Shown: positions 1 to 8,883 of the stretch, piece by piece
How the letters are laid out: each line of letters starts with the position of its first letter
Position numbering within the stretch: the stretch's first letter is position 1
Source: Qipengyuania soli
GTDB taxonomy: Bacteria > Pseudomonadota > Alphaproteobacteria > Sphingomonadales > Sphingomonadaceae
Reading direction: 5' to 3'
NCBI RefSeq assembly: GCF_015529805.1
Contig: NZ_CP064654.1
Location: 868,001-932,000, forward strand
DNA: 64,000 bases
The notes under the pieces: model-generated
What the model saw: the letters and a program-made list of their open reading frames with translations, nothing else
Database searches by the model: none
Told to the model about the DNA's origin: nothing
Program-made: the position numbers and the translations under genes

Positions 1-273
1 GATCAGCGGTTCGCGGAACAACCAGATTCGCGCTGGCATGCGTCCGCTTTGCCAGATTGATCGATCGGGCAGCGGGTGACCTTCATAGAGTCCGGTCAAT
101 TGCCAGCGTTCCGTGAGGCCGACCGATGCGAGCTGTTCGGTGGTCGCGAAGTCCACCACCTGCATGACGATTTCGCCCATCTGCTCACGGAACTGCTCGG
201 GAAGGGAGGCAATCACCTCCTCGGCCATATGCTGCATCTGGCCAGGTGTCGGACCCTGTCGTCGCTCGAACAT
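1..273 (-). CDS. Metallopeptidase family protein (zincin-like), 3' end cut by window edge
   Basis: Only the first 91 codons are inside the window; the gene runs off the left edge. The reading starts at an ATG at 271-273. It contains an acidic helix (SLPEQFREQM) followed by the segment LTGLYEGHPLPDRS and then RIWLFREPLI. This order, 'LTGLYEG-P-L..RS' then a hydrophobic strand ending in REP(L/I), is what I know from the small cytosolic zincin-like metallopeptidase family (PF06262/DUF1025). The HExxH zinc site of that family would lie beyond the edge and cannot be checked. It is divergent from the hemerythrin gene. The substrate of the family is unknown. Confidence 0.72.
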   Translation of the reverse strand, partial: MFERRQGPTPGQMQHMAEEVIASLPEQFREQMGEIVMQVVDFATTEQLASVGLTERWQLTGLYEGHPLPDRSIWQSGRMPARIWLFREPLI

Positions 274-362
274 GGCTGGGGATATGGGCAGCACCGGTTT
301 CGGGCGCAAGCTGCGGAACCCGTGCGCCGCTGACCTGTTGGAAGGGCAAAGGAGACTTTCCC

Positions 363-854
363 ATGACCGACACCGCCGAAATTTTCGACCGCCTCAAGAA
401 AGATCACGACAAGCATCGCGAACTTCTCGATCGGCTGCTGGAGACCTCTGGCGAGAGCGAAGAGCGCAAGATGCTCTTCACCGAGCTGACCAAGGAACTG
501 AAGGCCCATGCCGCTGCCGAGGAGCAGGCGCTGTATTCCACGATGCTGCGCAAGCCCCCGACGACCGATGACACGCGGCACTCTGTGGCCGAGCATCACG
601 AGATCGAGGAGGCGCTGAACGATCTTGCTGCGACCGACATGTCCGAAGGCGGCTGGCTGACCAAGTTCAAGACCTTCGACCACGACTATCGTCACCACAT
701 CGACGAGGAAGAGCAGGAGCACTTCCCCGAGTGCGAGGAATACCTCGACGAGAACGACATGAAGCACATGCGCAGTGTTTTCGAGCGGCGGAAGAAGGAA
801 GAGAAGGCCGAAGCCGAGGTCACGCCCGAGAAGAAGGAAGACGCCAAGGAATAA
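363..854 (+). CDS. Hemerythrin HHE-domain protein
   Basis: A 163-residue cytosolic protein. The start is the ATG at 363, with AAAGGAGA about 8 bases upstream. It has the four-helix hemerythrin/HHE pattern of spaced His and Glu ligands: H16 and H19 in KKDHDKH, H50 with E54/E55 in KAHAAAEE, the pair in VAEHHEIEE, and HDYRHHIDEEEQEHFPE. The last 20 residues are a highly charged Lys/Glu tail. HHE proteins bind a di-iron centre and are variously linked to oxygen, NO or redox sensing; the role here is not predictable. The phospholipase D gene follows after 23 bases and is probably co-transcribed. Confidence 0.85.
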   Translation: MTDTAEIFDRLKKDHDKHRELLDRLLETSGESEERKMLFTELTKELKAHAAAEEQALYSTMLRKPPTTDDTRHSVAEHHEIEEALNDLAATDMSEGGWLTKFKTFDHDYRHHIDEEEQEHFPECEEYLDENDMKHMRSVFERRKKEEKAEAEVTPEKKEDAKE

Positions 855-877
855 CGGCCGGTACAGGGGGAAGACTT

Positions 878-2413
878 TTGGCTAACGACATCGATCCCAG
901 CTGCACTTCGCAGTTGGAGCCGGGCATCGAGCCCGGGACATGGCGCTATGAACACGCCACTCGCGCGACGATGATCGTCGATGCGGCGGACTATTTCACC
1001 CATATGCAGGATGCGATGCTCAATGCGCGCAATCGCATCCTGCTAATCGGCTGGGATTTCGACACCCGCATCCATCTCGACCATGGCCGCCGCTGGTGGC
1101 AGCGTGGCTGGAAGAGCGAGCACCCGAAGCGGCTGGGCAGCTTCATCGCCTGGATCGCGCGCAAGCGCAAAGACATCGACATCCGCATCCTCAAGTGGAG
1201 CGTCGGGCTCTTCTCGATGATCGGGCGCGGGACGATGTGGTACGACATCGCCCGCTGGGCGCGGCACAAGCGGATCACCTTCAAGTTCGATACGGCTCAT
1301 CCGGTTGCGTGCAGTCACCACCAGAAGATCGTCGTAATCGACAACAGGGTGGCGGTGTGCGGTGGAATCGACATGACCGACCAGCGCTGGGACACGCGCG
1401 AACATCGCGAAGAGGATGCCCGGCGCAGGACTCCACGTGGAAAGTCATATGGCCCCTGGCACGATGCGACCATGATGATGGAAGGCGACGTTGCCCTGGC
1501 CTTGGCCGAACTGGGCGCGGATCGCTGGACCTGCGCCGGGGGTGAAGCCATTCCCGAGATCGACCCGTGCGACAACTCCCCTTGGCCCGAAGCGCTCAAG
1601 GCACAGTTCGAAGACGTTGAGATCGGCATTGCGCGTACCCGCGCGGCCTATCGCGATTGGGACAAGGTCGACGAGATTCGCCAACTCTATGTCGAGCAGA
1701 TCAAGCGGGCGAAGAAGCTGATTTACGCGGAAAGCCAGTATTTCGCATCGCGTGCGGTTGCCGAGGCGATCCTTGCGCGCGTGCAGGAGGAAGACCCGCC
1801 TGAAATCGTCATCGTCCACCCGGCCAACGCCGATGGCTGGCTGGAACAGCAGGCGATGGACCATGCCCGTGCCGAACTGGTCCGCTGCATCAAGGAGGCG
1901 GACCACAAGAACCGCTTTTCGATCTGGAACCCTTATACCGGCGAAACGCCGATCTACGTCCACGCGAAAGTGACGATCGTCGACGACGAGATCATTCGCA
2001 TCGGTTCGGCCAATCTCAACAACCGCTCGATGGGTCTCGATTCGGAGTGCGATGTGTTCATCGACACCGCACGCCCGGCCAATTCCCATGCCGGCGATGC
2101 GATTGCGGCGCTGCGTCGTTCGCTCATCGCGGAGCATACCGGGGTGGACGAGGACGAGGTCGATGATCTCATTGCCCGCCATGGTTCGGTCGCGGAAATG
2201 ATCGATCACACCCAAACCGAAAGCGGCCGAAACCTCGTCCGCTATCATCCGCCAGAACTCAACGATGCGGAAAAGTCGCTGGCGCAGAGCCAGCTGCTCG
2301 ACCCCGAAGATCCCGGCGACATGTTCGAGCCATTTGCAAAAGGTGGAATGTTCCGCGATGGGAGCCGCTTGGGACGCATCCGGAACAGGATCAGGAGGAT
2401 CAGGGGCAAGTGA
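878..2413 (+). CDS. Phospholipase D family protein (two HKD motifs)
   Basis: A 511-residue protein of the PLD superfamily, which cleaves or exchanges phosphodiester headgroups. Two catalytic HxKxxxxD motifs are visible: HHQKIVVID near residue 147 and VHAKVTIVDD near residue 361. The second is followed by the usual IGSANLNNRS element. The start is taken at TTG 878 because GGGGGAAG lies 6-12 bases upstream and no good ATG fits. There is no clear signal peptide or N-terminal membrane anchor, so it resembles the soluble PLD-like phosphatidyltransferase group rather than the membrane-anchored cardiolipin synthase ClsA. Its stop overlaps the folE start (GTGA), so the two are translationally coupled. 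Exact substrate unknown. Confidence 0.88.
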   Translation: MANDIDPSCTSQLEPGIEPGTWRYEHATRATMIVDAADYFTHMQDAMLNARNRILLIGWDFDTRIHLDHGRRWWQRGWKSEHPKRLGSFIAWIARKRKDIDIRILKWSVGLFSMIGRGTMWYDIARWARHKRITFKFDTAHPVACSHHQKIVVIDNRVAVCGGIDMTDQRWDTREHREEDARRRTPRGKSYGPWHDATMMMEGDVALALAELGADRWTCAGGEAIPEIDPCDNSPWPEALKAQFEDVEIGIARTRAAYRDWDKVDEIRQLYVEQIKRAKKLIYAESQYFASRAVAEAILARVQEEDPPEIVIVHPANADGWLEQQAMDHARAELVRCIKEADHKNRFSIWNPYTGETPIYVHAKVTIVDDEIIRIGSANLNNRSMGLDSECDVFIDTARPANSHAGDAIAALRRSLIAEHTGVDEDEVDDLIARHGSVAEMIDHTQTESGRNLVRYHPPELNDAEKSLAQSQLLDPEDPGDMFEPFAKGGMFRDGSRLGRIRNRIRRIRGK

Positions 2414-3021
2414 GCAGCCTTGTAGGACCCGACGAAGACGACCCGCGCGGCAAGCCGCCGGTGCCCGAGCATGTGCAGGATGCAATTCGAACGCTCATCG
2501 AATGGGCAGGCGATGATCCGACGCGCGAGGGCCTTCTCGATACGCCCGCGCGCGTCGCGCGCGCGTGGAAGGAATACTGTCTCGGTTACGAGGATGACCC
2601 GGCGTACCATCTGAGCCGAGTGTTCGAGGAGGTCGGTGGCTACAACGAAATCGTTCTGCTCAAGGACATCCCGTTCCAGTCACACTGCGAGCACCACATG
2701 GCACCGATCATCGGCAAGGCCGCGATCGCGTATCTTCCCAATGACCGTGTCGTCGGCATCTCCAAGCTGGCCCGCGTGCTCCACGGCTTCGCCCGACGCC
2801 TACAGGTGCAGGAGCGCCTTACCGCCGAGGTTGCCGATTGCATCTGGGAAAACCTCCAGCCGCAAGGCGTAGCGGTGGTGATCGAGGCAGCTCATAGCTG
2901 CATGACCGCGCGCGGCGTGCGTACGCCCGGCGTCGGCATGATTACCAGCCGGATGATGGGTACGTTCCTGGAAGACCAGCGCAGTCGCAAGGAAGTGCTC
3001 AGCCTGATGGGCTACGGCTGA
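2410..3021 (+). CDS. folE: GTP cyclohydrolase I FolE
   Basis: A 203-residue enzyme converting GTP to 7,8-dihydroneopterin triphosphate, the first step of folate/pterin synthesis. Family hallmarks are present: the zinc and active-site segment SHCEHHMAPI, GKAAIAYLP, GISKLARV, and the second Cys motif HSCMTARGV, followed by the conserved R-rich C terminus ending LSLMGYG. The start is the GTG at 2410, inside the TGA of the upstream phospholipase gene. An N-terminal stretch of about 20 residues precedes the catalytic domain. It is convergent with a small hypothetical gene, 4 bases apart. Confidence 0.97.
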   Translation: MSSLVGPDEDDPRGKPPVPEHVQDAIRTLIEWAGDDPTREGLLDTPARVARAWKEYCLGYEDDPAYHLSRVFEEVGGYNEIVLLKDIPFQSHCEHHMAPIIGKAAIAYLPNDRVVGISKLARVLHGFARRLQVQERLTAEVADCIWENLQPQGVAVVIEAAHSCMTARGVRTPGVGMITSRMMGTFLEDQRSRKEVLSLMGYG

Positions 3022-3025
3022 CGGT

Positions 3026-3289
3026 TTAGCGGCTTAAGATGCGCTCTATCAGACCCGGTCGCTTGCGCCGGGGCGGTGTTTCGCCGGCTACCATGTAAAG
3101 GTAATTACCGAGCAGGACCGCCTGTTCCTTGGTAATGAAATAGCGGAACTCGCGCACGTCGTCGTTGCTCTGCGGAGTCTTGCGAGTGCTCTGCATGATG
3201 AGCAGCGTCTGGTTGCCGGCAGGCGTAGCCTTCCAGCCCAGCAGGACGCCGAAGTCTCTTTCGGGATCGGTTTCCGGAGTATCCACCAT
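3026..3289 (-). CDS. Conserved hypothetical protein, 87 aa
   Basis: A small soluble protein with no signal peptide or membrane segment. Visible features are an acidic N terminus (DTPETDPERD), a beta-rich core (LLGWKATPAGNQTLLIMQ), an aromatic element (REFRYFITKEQAVLLGNYLYMVAGE) and a very basic tail (PPRRKRPGLIERILSR). I do not recognise a named family. Start choice is open: ATG at 3289 sits almost on top of a G-run; GTG at 3286 would give better spacing; a TTG at 3298 is also in frame. It follows the peroxiredoxin gene on the same strand after about 90 bases. Confidence 0.72.
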   Translation of the reverse strand: MVDTPETDPERDFGVLLGWKATPAGNQTLLIMQSTRKTPQSNDDVREFRYFITKEQAVLLGNYLYMVAGETPPRRKRPGLIERILSR

Positions 3290-3375
3290 TCCCCCCAATC
3301 CCGCATATGATGAGCCCCGCCGTGCGAGTCGTGCAAGGCGGGGCGCAACATTGTCCGCAGATGGGACGGTTGGCG

Positions 3376-3855
3376 TCAGAGCTGCCCGAGCAGGTGCTCC
3401 GCACTCGAAACCGAGAAATCCCCCGGAGCCTCGACATTCAGTTCCTTGACCACGCCGTCCTCGACGATGGCCGACCAGCGCTGGCCACGCTTGCCCATGC
3501 CGAAGCCCGAACCATCCATCGTCAGGCCGACTGCTTCGGCGAAATCGCCGTTGCCATCCGCCAGCATGGTGACTGCATCAGCGCCGTTGGCAGCCTTCCA
3601 GGCACCCATGACGAAGGCGTCGTTGACCGCGGTAGCAACGATTTCGTCGACACCCTTGGCCTTGAGCTCGTCGGCTTTGTCGACATAGCCGGGAAGGTGG
3701 CGCGCGGAGCAAGTCGGGGTGAAGGCACCCGGGACCGAGAAAAGCGCGATAGTCTTGCCCTTGAAATATTCGCTCGACTGGACTTTCTCGGGACCGGCTT
3801 CGGTCGCCTTCACGAGTGTCACGTCGGGCAGCTTGTCACCCACCGAAATCGTCAT
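3376..3855 (-). CDS. Peroxiredoxin (Prx5/redoxin family)
   Basis: A 159-residue thiol peroxidase reducing hydrogen peroxide and alkyl hydroperoxides, usually with glutaredoxin or thioredoxin as reductant. The peroxidatic site is FSVPGAFTPTCS with C49; downstream elements AVNDAFVMGAWKAANGA and the GKRGQRWSAIVEDGVV strand fit the atypical Prx5 subfamily. There is no fused glutaredoxin domain. The ATG at 3855 has AAGGAAT about 9 bases upstream. The hypothetical gene at 3026-3289 follows it. It is divergent from the secreted protein at 4031, with an AT-rich element in between. Confidence 0.95.
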   Translation of the reverse strand: MTISVGDKLPDVTLVKATEAGPEKVQSSEYFKGKTIALFSVPGAFTPTCSARHLPGYVDKADELKAKGVDEIVATAVNDAFVMGAWKAANGADAVTMLADGNGDFAEAVGLTMDGSGFGMGKRGQRWSAIVEDGVVKELNVEAPGDFSVSSAEHLLGQL

Positions 3856-3956
3856 TGCCTGGATTCCTTGTCTATTCCGTCCGGTGCCGGAGGTAGGCGG
3901 GCGGTGTGGCAAGTGCAACCGCCGCCGGATGGTAAATTCTGCTTTACTGCGGCTCT

Positions 3957-3972
3957 TTAAAGACCGGTAAAC
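3957..3972. promoter_or_regulatory. CtrA-like box (one mismatch)
   Basis: TTAA, seven bases, then TAAAC in the divergent region between the peroxiredoxin gene and the secreted-protein gene. The full CtrA site is TTAA-N7-TTAAC, so this differs by one base. TTAA is uncommon in such GC-rich DNA. No binding can be shown from the sequence. Confidence 0.28.
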
Positions 3973-4030
3973 TTCTCGGTGCGAATTTCTCTCCAGCGGG
4001 CACAGGGACGCGCCGCAGGGAGACAGGGAC

Positions 4031-4495
4031 ATGCACATCGGGAAGACCTTCATTGCGGCCGCAAGCGCAGCAGCAGTGCTATTGACTCCAGTGGCGGCGG
4101 GCGCCGCACCTTCGCAAAACGCTGAAAATATCCGCAAGCTCGACATCATGCTGATGGTGACTTCGCTCCGTTGCCGCATGGGCAAGGACGATTTCCAGCC
4201 GCAGTATCGCAAGTTTTCGGCCAACCACATCACGACGTTGAACGGCGCTGCCAAGACGCTCGAGGCTGGCCTCGTAAAGCGTCACGGTGCCAAAGGGGCC
4301 AAGCGTGCACTGGACCGCATCAGCGTGGGCATGGCCAACCAGTACGGCCAGGGACACCCGTGGCTCGATTGCGGCGCGCTCAAGGACATCACCAGCGACC
4401 TCGCGGCCAGCAAGAATCCCGCAGACCTGTCAATCGCAGCCGATGAACTCCTGGCATCGGGACCGCGCAACGGGGGGCGCTTCGCGGCCCGCTAG
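4031..4495 (+). CDS. Small secreted protein of unknown function
   Basis: A 154-residue protein with a Sec-type signal peptide (basic MHIGK start, hydrophobic core, likely cleavage after AGAA near residues 23-26). The mature part is helical and has exactly two Cys, one in SLRCRMG and one in WLDCGALKD, which could form a disulfide in the periplasm. The sequence [15 protein letters not shown] is the most distinctive segment. I do not recognise a family. A GGGAGACAGGG stretch precedes the ATG. It is followed by an intrinsic terminator and then ahcY; any automatic naming after ahcY would be a transfer error, as no hydrolase motif is present. Confidence 0.85.
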   Translation: MHIGKTFIAAASAAAVLLTPVAAGAAPSQNAENIRKLDIMLMVTSLRCRMGKDDFQPQYRKFSANHITTLNGAAKTLEAGLVKRHGAKGAKRALDRISVGMANQYGQGHPWLDCGALKDITSDLAASKNPADLSIAADELLASGPRNGGRFAAR

Positions 4496-4553
4496 GTTCT
4501 CTCGGGGTCGTCGGGTTACGGGGGTTGTTGCCCTCGACCCGGGGAGCGGCTAG

Positions 4554-4581
4554 GGGCGGCGCCGACAAGCGCCGCCCTTTT
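4554..4581 (+). terminator. Intrinsic terminator between secreted-protein gene and ahcY
   Basis: An 8-bp perfect GC stem (GGGCGGCG / CGCCGCCC) with an 8-base loop is followed by TTTT. It lies 58 bases after the stop of the secreted-protein gene and 42 bases before the ahcY start. It probably ends the upstream transcript. A role as an attenuator of ahcY cannot be excluded, since little room for an ahcY promoter remains downstream of it. Confidence 0.8.
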
Positions 4582-4623
4582 CGCATCTGCGGTGCATATC
4601 CCCTATCCACCCGAGGATTGACC

Positions 4624-6033
4624 GTGACCGCCTTCACCGACTTCGTGATCAAGGACATTGCGCTGGCCGACTATGGCCGCGCCGAAATTGCCATTGCCGA
4701 AACCGAGATGCCCGGCCTGATGGCGCTGCGTGAGGAATACGGCGCCAGCCAGCCGCTCAAGGGTGCGCGCATCACCGGCTCGCTGCACATGACGATCCAG
4801 ACCGCTGTCCTCATCGAGACGCTGGTGGCGCTGGGTGCCGACGTGCGATGGGCGACCTGCAACATCTTCTCGACCCAGGACCACGCCGCCGCCGCGATCG
4901 CCGCGCGCAACATTCCGGTGTTCGCGGTGAAGGGCGAGAGCCTGGCCGACTATTGGGATTATGTCGGCTCGATCTTCGACTGGTCGACCGATGAAGACCC
5001 GGACCTGACCGCCAACCTCATCCTCGACGATGGCGGCGATGCGACCATGTTCGCGCTGTGGGGTGCCCGCATCGAGGCCGGCGATGAACTGCCCGAGCCG
5101 CAGAATGCCGAGGAAATCGAATTCCAGCGTGCGCTCAAGGCCTTCGTTGCCAAGAAGCCGGGCTACCTCACCGCCTCGGTGAAGAACATCAAGGGCGTCT
5201 CCGAAGAGACGACCACCGGTGTCCACCGCCTCTACCACATCGCCAAGGGCGGCAAGTTGCCGTTCCCGGCGATCAACGTGAACGACAGCGTCACCAAGTC
5301 GAAGTTCGACAACCTCTACGGTTGCCGCGAGTCGCTAGTCGACGCGATCCGCCGCGCAACCGACGTCATGCTTTCGGGCAAGATCGCCTGCGTCGCCGGC
5401 TTCGGCGACGTCGGCAAGGGCTCGGCCCAGTCGCTCCGCAATGGCGGTGCGCGCGTGCTGGTGACCGAAATCGACCCGATCTGCGCGCTGCAGGCGGCGA
5501 TGGACGGCTTCGAGGTCGTGACCATGGAAGAAGCCGTGACCAAGGCCGACATCTTCGTCACTGCGACCGGCAACGAGCACGTCATCACCGCCGCCCACAT
5601 GGAGGCGATGAAGGACAAGGCGATCGTCTGCAACATCGGCCACTTCGACAGCGAGATCCAGATCTCGGCGATCGACAACTACGAGTGGAACGAACTCAAG
5701 CCCGGCACTGACGTGGTCAAGTTCCCCGACGGCAAGGAAATCATCGTGCTGGGCAAGGGGCGCCTGGTGAACCTCGCCTGCGCTACCGGCCACCCGAGCT
5801 TCGTGATGAGCTTCAGCTTCACCAACCAGACGCTGGCCCAGATCGAACTGTGGACCAAGGGCGACGACTACGACAACCAGGTCTACGTCCTGCCCAAGCA
5901 CCTCGACGAAAAGGTCGCTGCGCTGCACCTCGACAAGCTCGGCGTGAAGCTGACCCAGCTCAGCCAGAAGCAGGCCGACTACATCGGCGTGCCGGTGGCC
6001 GGGCCGTTCAAGCCGGACCACTATCGCTACTAA
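4624..6033 (+). CDS. ahcY: Adenosylhomocysteinase AhcY
   Basis: A 469-residue NAD-dependent enzyme hydrolysing S-adenosylhomocysteine to adenosine and homocysteine in the methyl cycle. Recognisable elements include [20 protein letters not shown], the substrate site [14 protein letters not shown], the NAD-binding loop [12 protein letters not shown] near residues 260-270, GHFDSEI, and the conserved C terminus KPDHYRY. The length matches alphaproteobacterial AhcY, which carries an insertion relative to the human enzyme. The GTG at 4624 is preferred over the TTG at 4618 because GAGG lies 7 bases before the GTG. It is 73 bases ahead of divL, a neighbour pair I know from other alphaproteobacteria. 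Confidence 0.98.
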   Translation: MTAFTDFVIKDIALADYGRAEIAIAETEMPGLMALREEYGASQPLKGARITGSLHMTIQTAVLIETLVALGADVRWATCNIFSTQDHAAAAIAARNIPVFAVKGESLADYWDYVGSIFDWSTDEDPDLTANLILDDGGDATMFALWGARIEAGDELPEPQNAEEIEFQRALKAFVAKKPGYLTASVKNIKGVSEETTTGVHRLYHIAKGGKLPFPAINVNDSVTKSKFDNLYGCRESLVDAIRRATDVMLSGKIACVAGFGDVGKGSAQSLRNGGARVLVTEIDPICALQAAMDGFEVVTMEEAVTKADIFVTATGNEHVITAAHMEAMKDKAIVCNIGHFDSEIQISAIDNYEWNELKPGTDVVKFPDGKEIIVLGKGRLVNLACATGHPSFVMSFSFTNQTLAQIELWTKGDDYDNQVYVLPKHLDEKVAALHLDKLGVKLTQLSQKQADYIGVPVAGPFKPDHYRY

Positions 6034-6106
6034 GTGACAATCCTTTGCGGGGAAGTGCAGTGGCTTGCCATTGCATCCCCGCCACAGGGCGCATAGCTGG
6101 CAGGTG

Positions 6107-8449
6107 ATGGATTCCTCACCCGCTTTGCTAGCCGTCGTCGGCCTGCTGCTTGCCCTGTGGACCGCTGCCGCGGTCTGGGTGATGCTGCGCGCAAGCGGCC
6201 GCGAGCAGAAAACCGTCGCCAGCCGCAAAGCAGCGCTGCGCATGGCACGGATGCTGGAGGAATCTCCGGCGATACCCGTGCTCGTGCGGACCGACGGCAG
6301 GATCGAGGCGCCCGACCGCTTCGCGCGGTGGCTTGGGCTCGCCAAGGTGCCCGAATTCCTCAGCGAACTGGCCGATCTCGACGGCAGCGGGCTTTCCGAA
6401 CAGCAGGTCGAGGAACTGACGCGCAAGGTCCGGCGGACACAGAAGACCGCCAAGCCCTTCCGCATGTCGATCACCGTCCCCGGATCGCGCCGCGCGTTGT
6501 CGCTCAACGGCACGCTTGCCGACCCGGCGGTTTCGCCCAGTGGCGCGGCGCTCGTCTGGGTGTTCGACTACAGCGAGAGCCAGCAGGAACTCAGCCAGCT
6601 GCGCGAGGATGCGGCACGCGCGCAGGACGATTTCGGTGCACTTGTCGGCCTGATCGAGGCGGCGCCGATGCCGATGTGGTTTCGTGGGGCGGACATGAAG
6701 TTGCGCCTCGTCAACCGCGCCTATGTCGAAGCGGTCGGGGCCGAAAGCGCAGACCAAGTCGTCGCCGACCAGGTCGAACTGGTCGAGACCGTTGGTGGAC
6801 GCTCCGCCTCGCAAGTCGCGCAACAGGCGGCAGACCGCCGCCAGCCGATCGAGCGCATCGTATCCGCGACCATCGACAACGCCCGACGCACGATCCGCGT
6901 GACCGACCTGCCGCTGGTGGGCGAGGGGATCGCCGGCTACGCCGTCGACATCGAGGAGATGGAGGAGCAGGCGCGCGAATTCCGCGCCTTCCGCGAAGCC
7001 CAGCGCTCCATGCTCGACCAGCTTTCCATCGGCGTGGCGCAATTTGATGCCCAGCACCGGATGAACTTCGCCAACCAGCCGTTCCACCGCGTCTTCTCGC
7101 TGCCGCCGGGTGTGGTCAACGACCGCACCACGTTCGAGCAGATGCTGCTGATCGCGCGCGAGAACGGGCGTATTCCCGAGGTTCGCGACTTCCCCGCATG
7201 GCGCAACGAGGTCGCCCGCTGGTTCCTGTCCGACGAACCGCACGAGGAAGCATGGCCGCTTTCGGACAGCACCCACCTGCGCATCATCTCGCAGCCGCTG
7301 CCCGATGGGGGCCTCGTCATGATCGCCGAGGACCGGACCGAACAGCTGGCCTTGTCGGCCATGCGCGACACTCTGCTTCGCACTCGCACGGCAACCTTCG
7401 ACAGCCTGTTCGAGGCACTGGCGGTGTTCGCACCGGACGGTCACCTTGAGCTGTGGAACCGCGGTTTCCCCGGTGCATGGGGTGTCGATCCCGAAATGCT
7501 CGACGGGCATCCGCAGGCAGAGGACCTGCTAGAATCCATCGCGGCCAATCTCGCCGATCCCAAGTCCGTTGCGATCGTCGGCAACACCATCCGTTCGGCG
7601 ACCCTCGACCGAAAGAAGCGCGAAGGGCGGATCGAGATGGCGGACGGCCGCACGCTCGACTTCGCGGGCGTCCCGCTGCCCGACGGCAATGGCCTGCTGA
7701 CCGTGCTCGACGTCACCGCCTCGCGGCAGGCCGAAGAGGCCCTGCGCGAACGCAACCGCGCGCTGGAAGAGGCGGATGCGGTCATGACCCGCTTCCTTGC
7801 CAACATGAGCTACGAATTCCGCACGCCGCTGACCTCCATCGGTGGCTTTGCCGAACTTCTGTCCAGTGGTGTCGCAGGCGAACTCACACCGCAGGCTCTC
7901 GAATACGTGCAGGCGATCACGCTGTCGGTCGGCAAGCTCACCGAGCAGGTCGAGAACGTCCTCGACCTGTCGCAGAGCGAGGCCGGACTGATGCCGTTGC
8001 GGAAGCAGAAGATAGACCTGCTGCCTTTCGTCACTGACATCGTCCGCGCCGAGGAAGAGCGGATCGTCGAGGCTGGCCTGACGCTCGACCTCAAGGGCGA
8101 TCCGGGCAAGATCATCAATGCCGATCCGCAGCAGCTGCGCCGGGCAATCACCAACCTCCTCGACAACGCGATCAAGGGCACTCCCAAGGGCGGGAAGCTG
8201 CTTGTCGACATCGGCCGGAAGCGTGGCGACACCAGGATCGTCATCGCCGACAACGGCACCGGCATGAGCCAGCACGAACTCGCCCGCGCGCTGGAGGGCA
8301 TCCGTATGGCGCCTGACGGCAAGGGCATCGAACGCCGTCAGGGTCTCGGCATCCCGCTCGCCCGCCAGCTGGTCGAGGCGCATGGCGGAACGCTCGAGTT
8401 CCAGAGCCGTCGCAACGCCGGGACCACTGCGACGATCACGCTGCCGTGA
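6107..8449 (+). CDS. divL: DivL-type PAS-domain pseudo-histidine kinase (Tyr in place of phospho-His)
   Basis: A 780-residue protein. One N-terminal membrane segment (about residues 5-26) is followed by a long PAS-like sensory region (to about residue 540). Then comes a dimerisation helix pair and a HATPase domain with N-box (TNLLDNAIKG), G1 (DNGTGMS) and G2 (GLGIPLARQLVEAHGG). The phospho-acceptor motif reads NMSYEFRTPL, so Tyr569 stands where kinases carry His. This is the signature of Caulobacter DivL, which controls CckA-CtrA signalling with DivK; length (Caulobacter about 769) and neighbours (tsaE) agree. ATG 6107 starts just before the membrane segment. It overlaps tsaE by GTGA. Confidence 0.9.
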   Translation: MDSSPALLAVVGLLLALWTAAAVWVMLRASGREQKTVASRKAALRMARMLEESPAIPVLVRTDGRIEAPDRFARWLGLAKVPEFLSELADLDGSGLSEQQVEELTRKVRRTQKTAKPFRMSITVPGSRRALSLNGTLADPAVSPSGAALVWVFDYSESQQELSQLREDAARAQDDFGALVGLIEAAPMPMWFRGADMKLRLVNRAYVEAVGAESADQVVADQVELVETVGGRSASQVAQQAADRRQPIERIVSATIDNARRTIRVTDLPLVGEGIAGYAVDIEEMEEQAREFRAFREAQRSMLDQLSIGVAQFDAQHRMNFANQPFHRVFSLPPGVVNDRTTFEQMLLIARENGRIPEVRDFPAWRNEVARWFLSDEPHEEAWPLSDSTHLRIISQPLPDGGLVMIAEDRTEQLALSAMRDTLLRTRTATFDSLFEALAVFAPDGHLELWNRGFPGAWGVDPEMLDGHPQAEDLLESIAANLADPKSVAIVGNTIRSATLDRKKREGRIEMADGRTLDFAGVPLPDGNGLLTVLDVTASRQAEEALRERNRALEEADAVMTRFLANMSYEFRTPLTSIGGFAELLSSGVAGELTPQALEYVQAITLSVGKLTEQVENVLDLSQSEAGLMPLRKQKIDLLPFVTDIVRAEEERIVEAGLTLDLKGDPGKIINADPQQLRRAITNLLDNAIKGTPKGGKLLVDIGRKRGDTRIVIADNGTGMSQHELARALEGIRMAPDGKGIERRQGLGIPLARQLVEAHGGTLEFQSRRNAGTTATITLP

Positions 8450-8883
8450 GGGTGGAATTGCCCGATCTGGCCGCGATGGAGCACTTCGGCGCGGTAATCG
8501 CTGGAAAGCTCCAGCCGGGTAATGTCGTGGCACTTTCCGGCGATCTGGGGACCGGCAAGACCACGCTCGCACGGGCGATCATCGCCGCGCTCGGTCATGA
8601 AGGAGAGGTTCCTTCGCCGACCTATACGATCATCGAGACCTACGATGCGCTGCGCATCCCGCTGGTCCATGCCGATTTCTACCGGCTGGAGGACCCGGCA
8701 GAGGTCGAGGAGCTGGGGCTCGACGACTATCGCGAGGGCGCCGCACTGCTCGCGGAATGGCCCGATCACGCGGGCGGCTTCGCACATGAGGCAGGTTGCC
8801 TTTCAATCACGCTGGAAAAAGTGGGCGAGGGCCGCGAAGCCGTTGTAACCCCGGGCGACAATTGGCAAAGCCGCTGGCCATGA
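8446..8883 (+). CDS. tsaE: tRNA t6A37 biosynthesis ATPase TsaE
   Basis: A 145-residue P-loop ATPase that works with TsaB and TsaD to place threonylcarbamoyl on A37 of ANN-decoding tRNAs. The Walker A motif GDLGTGKTT lies at residues 32-40. The family signature continues with PSPTYTIIETYD and HADFYRLEDPAEVEELGLDDY. The start GTG is inside the divL stop (GTGA), and its own stop overlaps the amgK start (ATGA), so it sits in a coupled chain. TsaB and TsaD are not in this window. Confidence 0.96.
   Translation: MRVELPDLAAMEHFGAVIAGKLQPGNVVALSGDLGTGKTTLARAIIAALGHEGEVPSPTYTIIETYDALRIPLVHADFYRLEDPAEVEELGLDDYREGAALLAEWPDHAGGFAHEAGCLSITLEKVGEGREAVVTPGDNWQSRWP

Noticed and set aside
4496-4623. SAH riboswitch ahead of ahcY
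   Set aside because: The leader contains only an intrinsic terminator hairpin; I could not find the conserved SAH-riboswitch core.
6128-7510. 460-codon minus-strand frame opposite divL
   Set aside because: No motif; divL domain structure explains the region.
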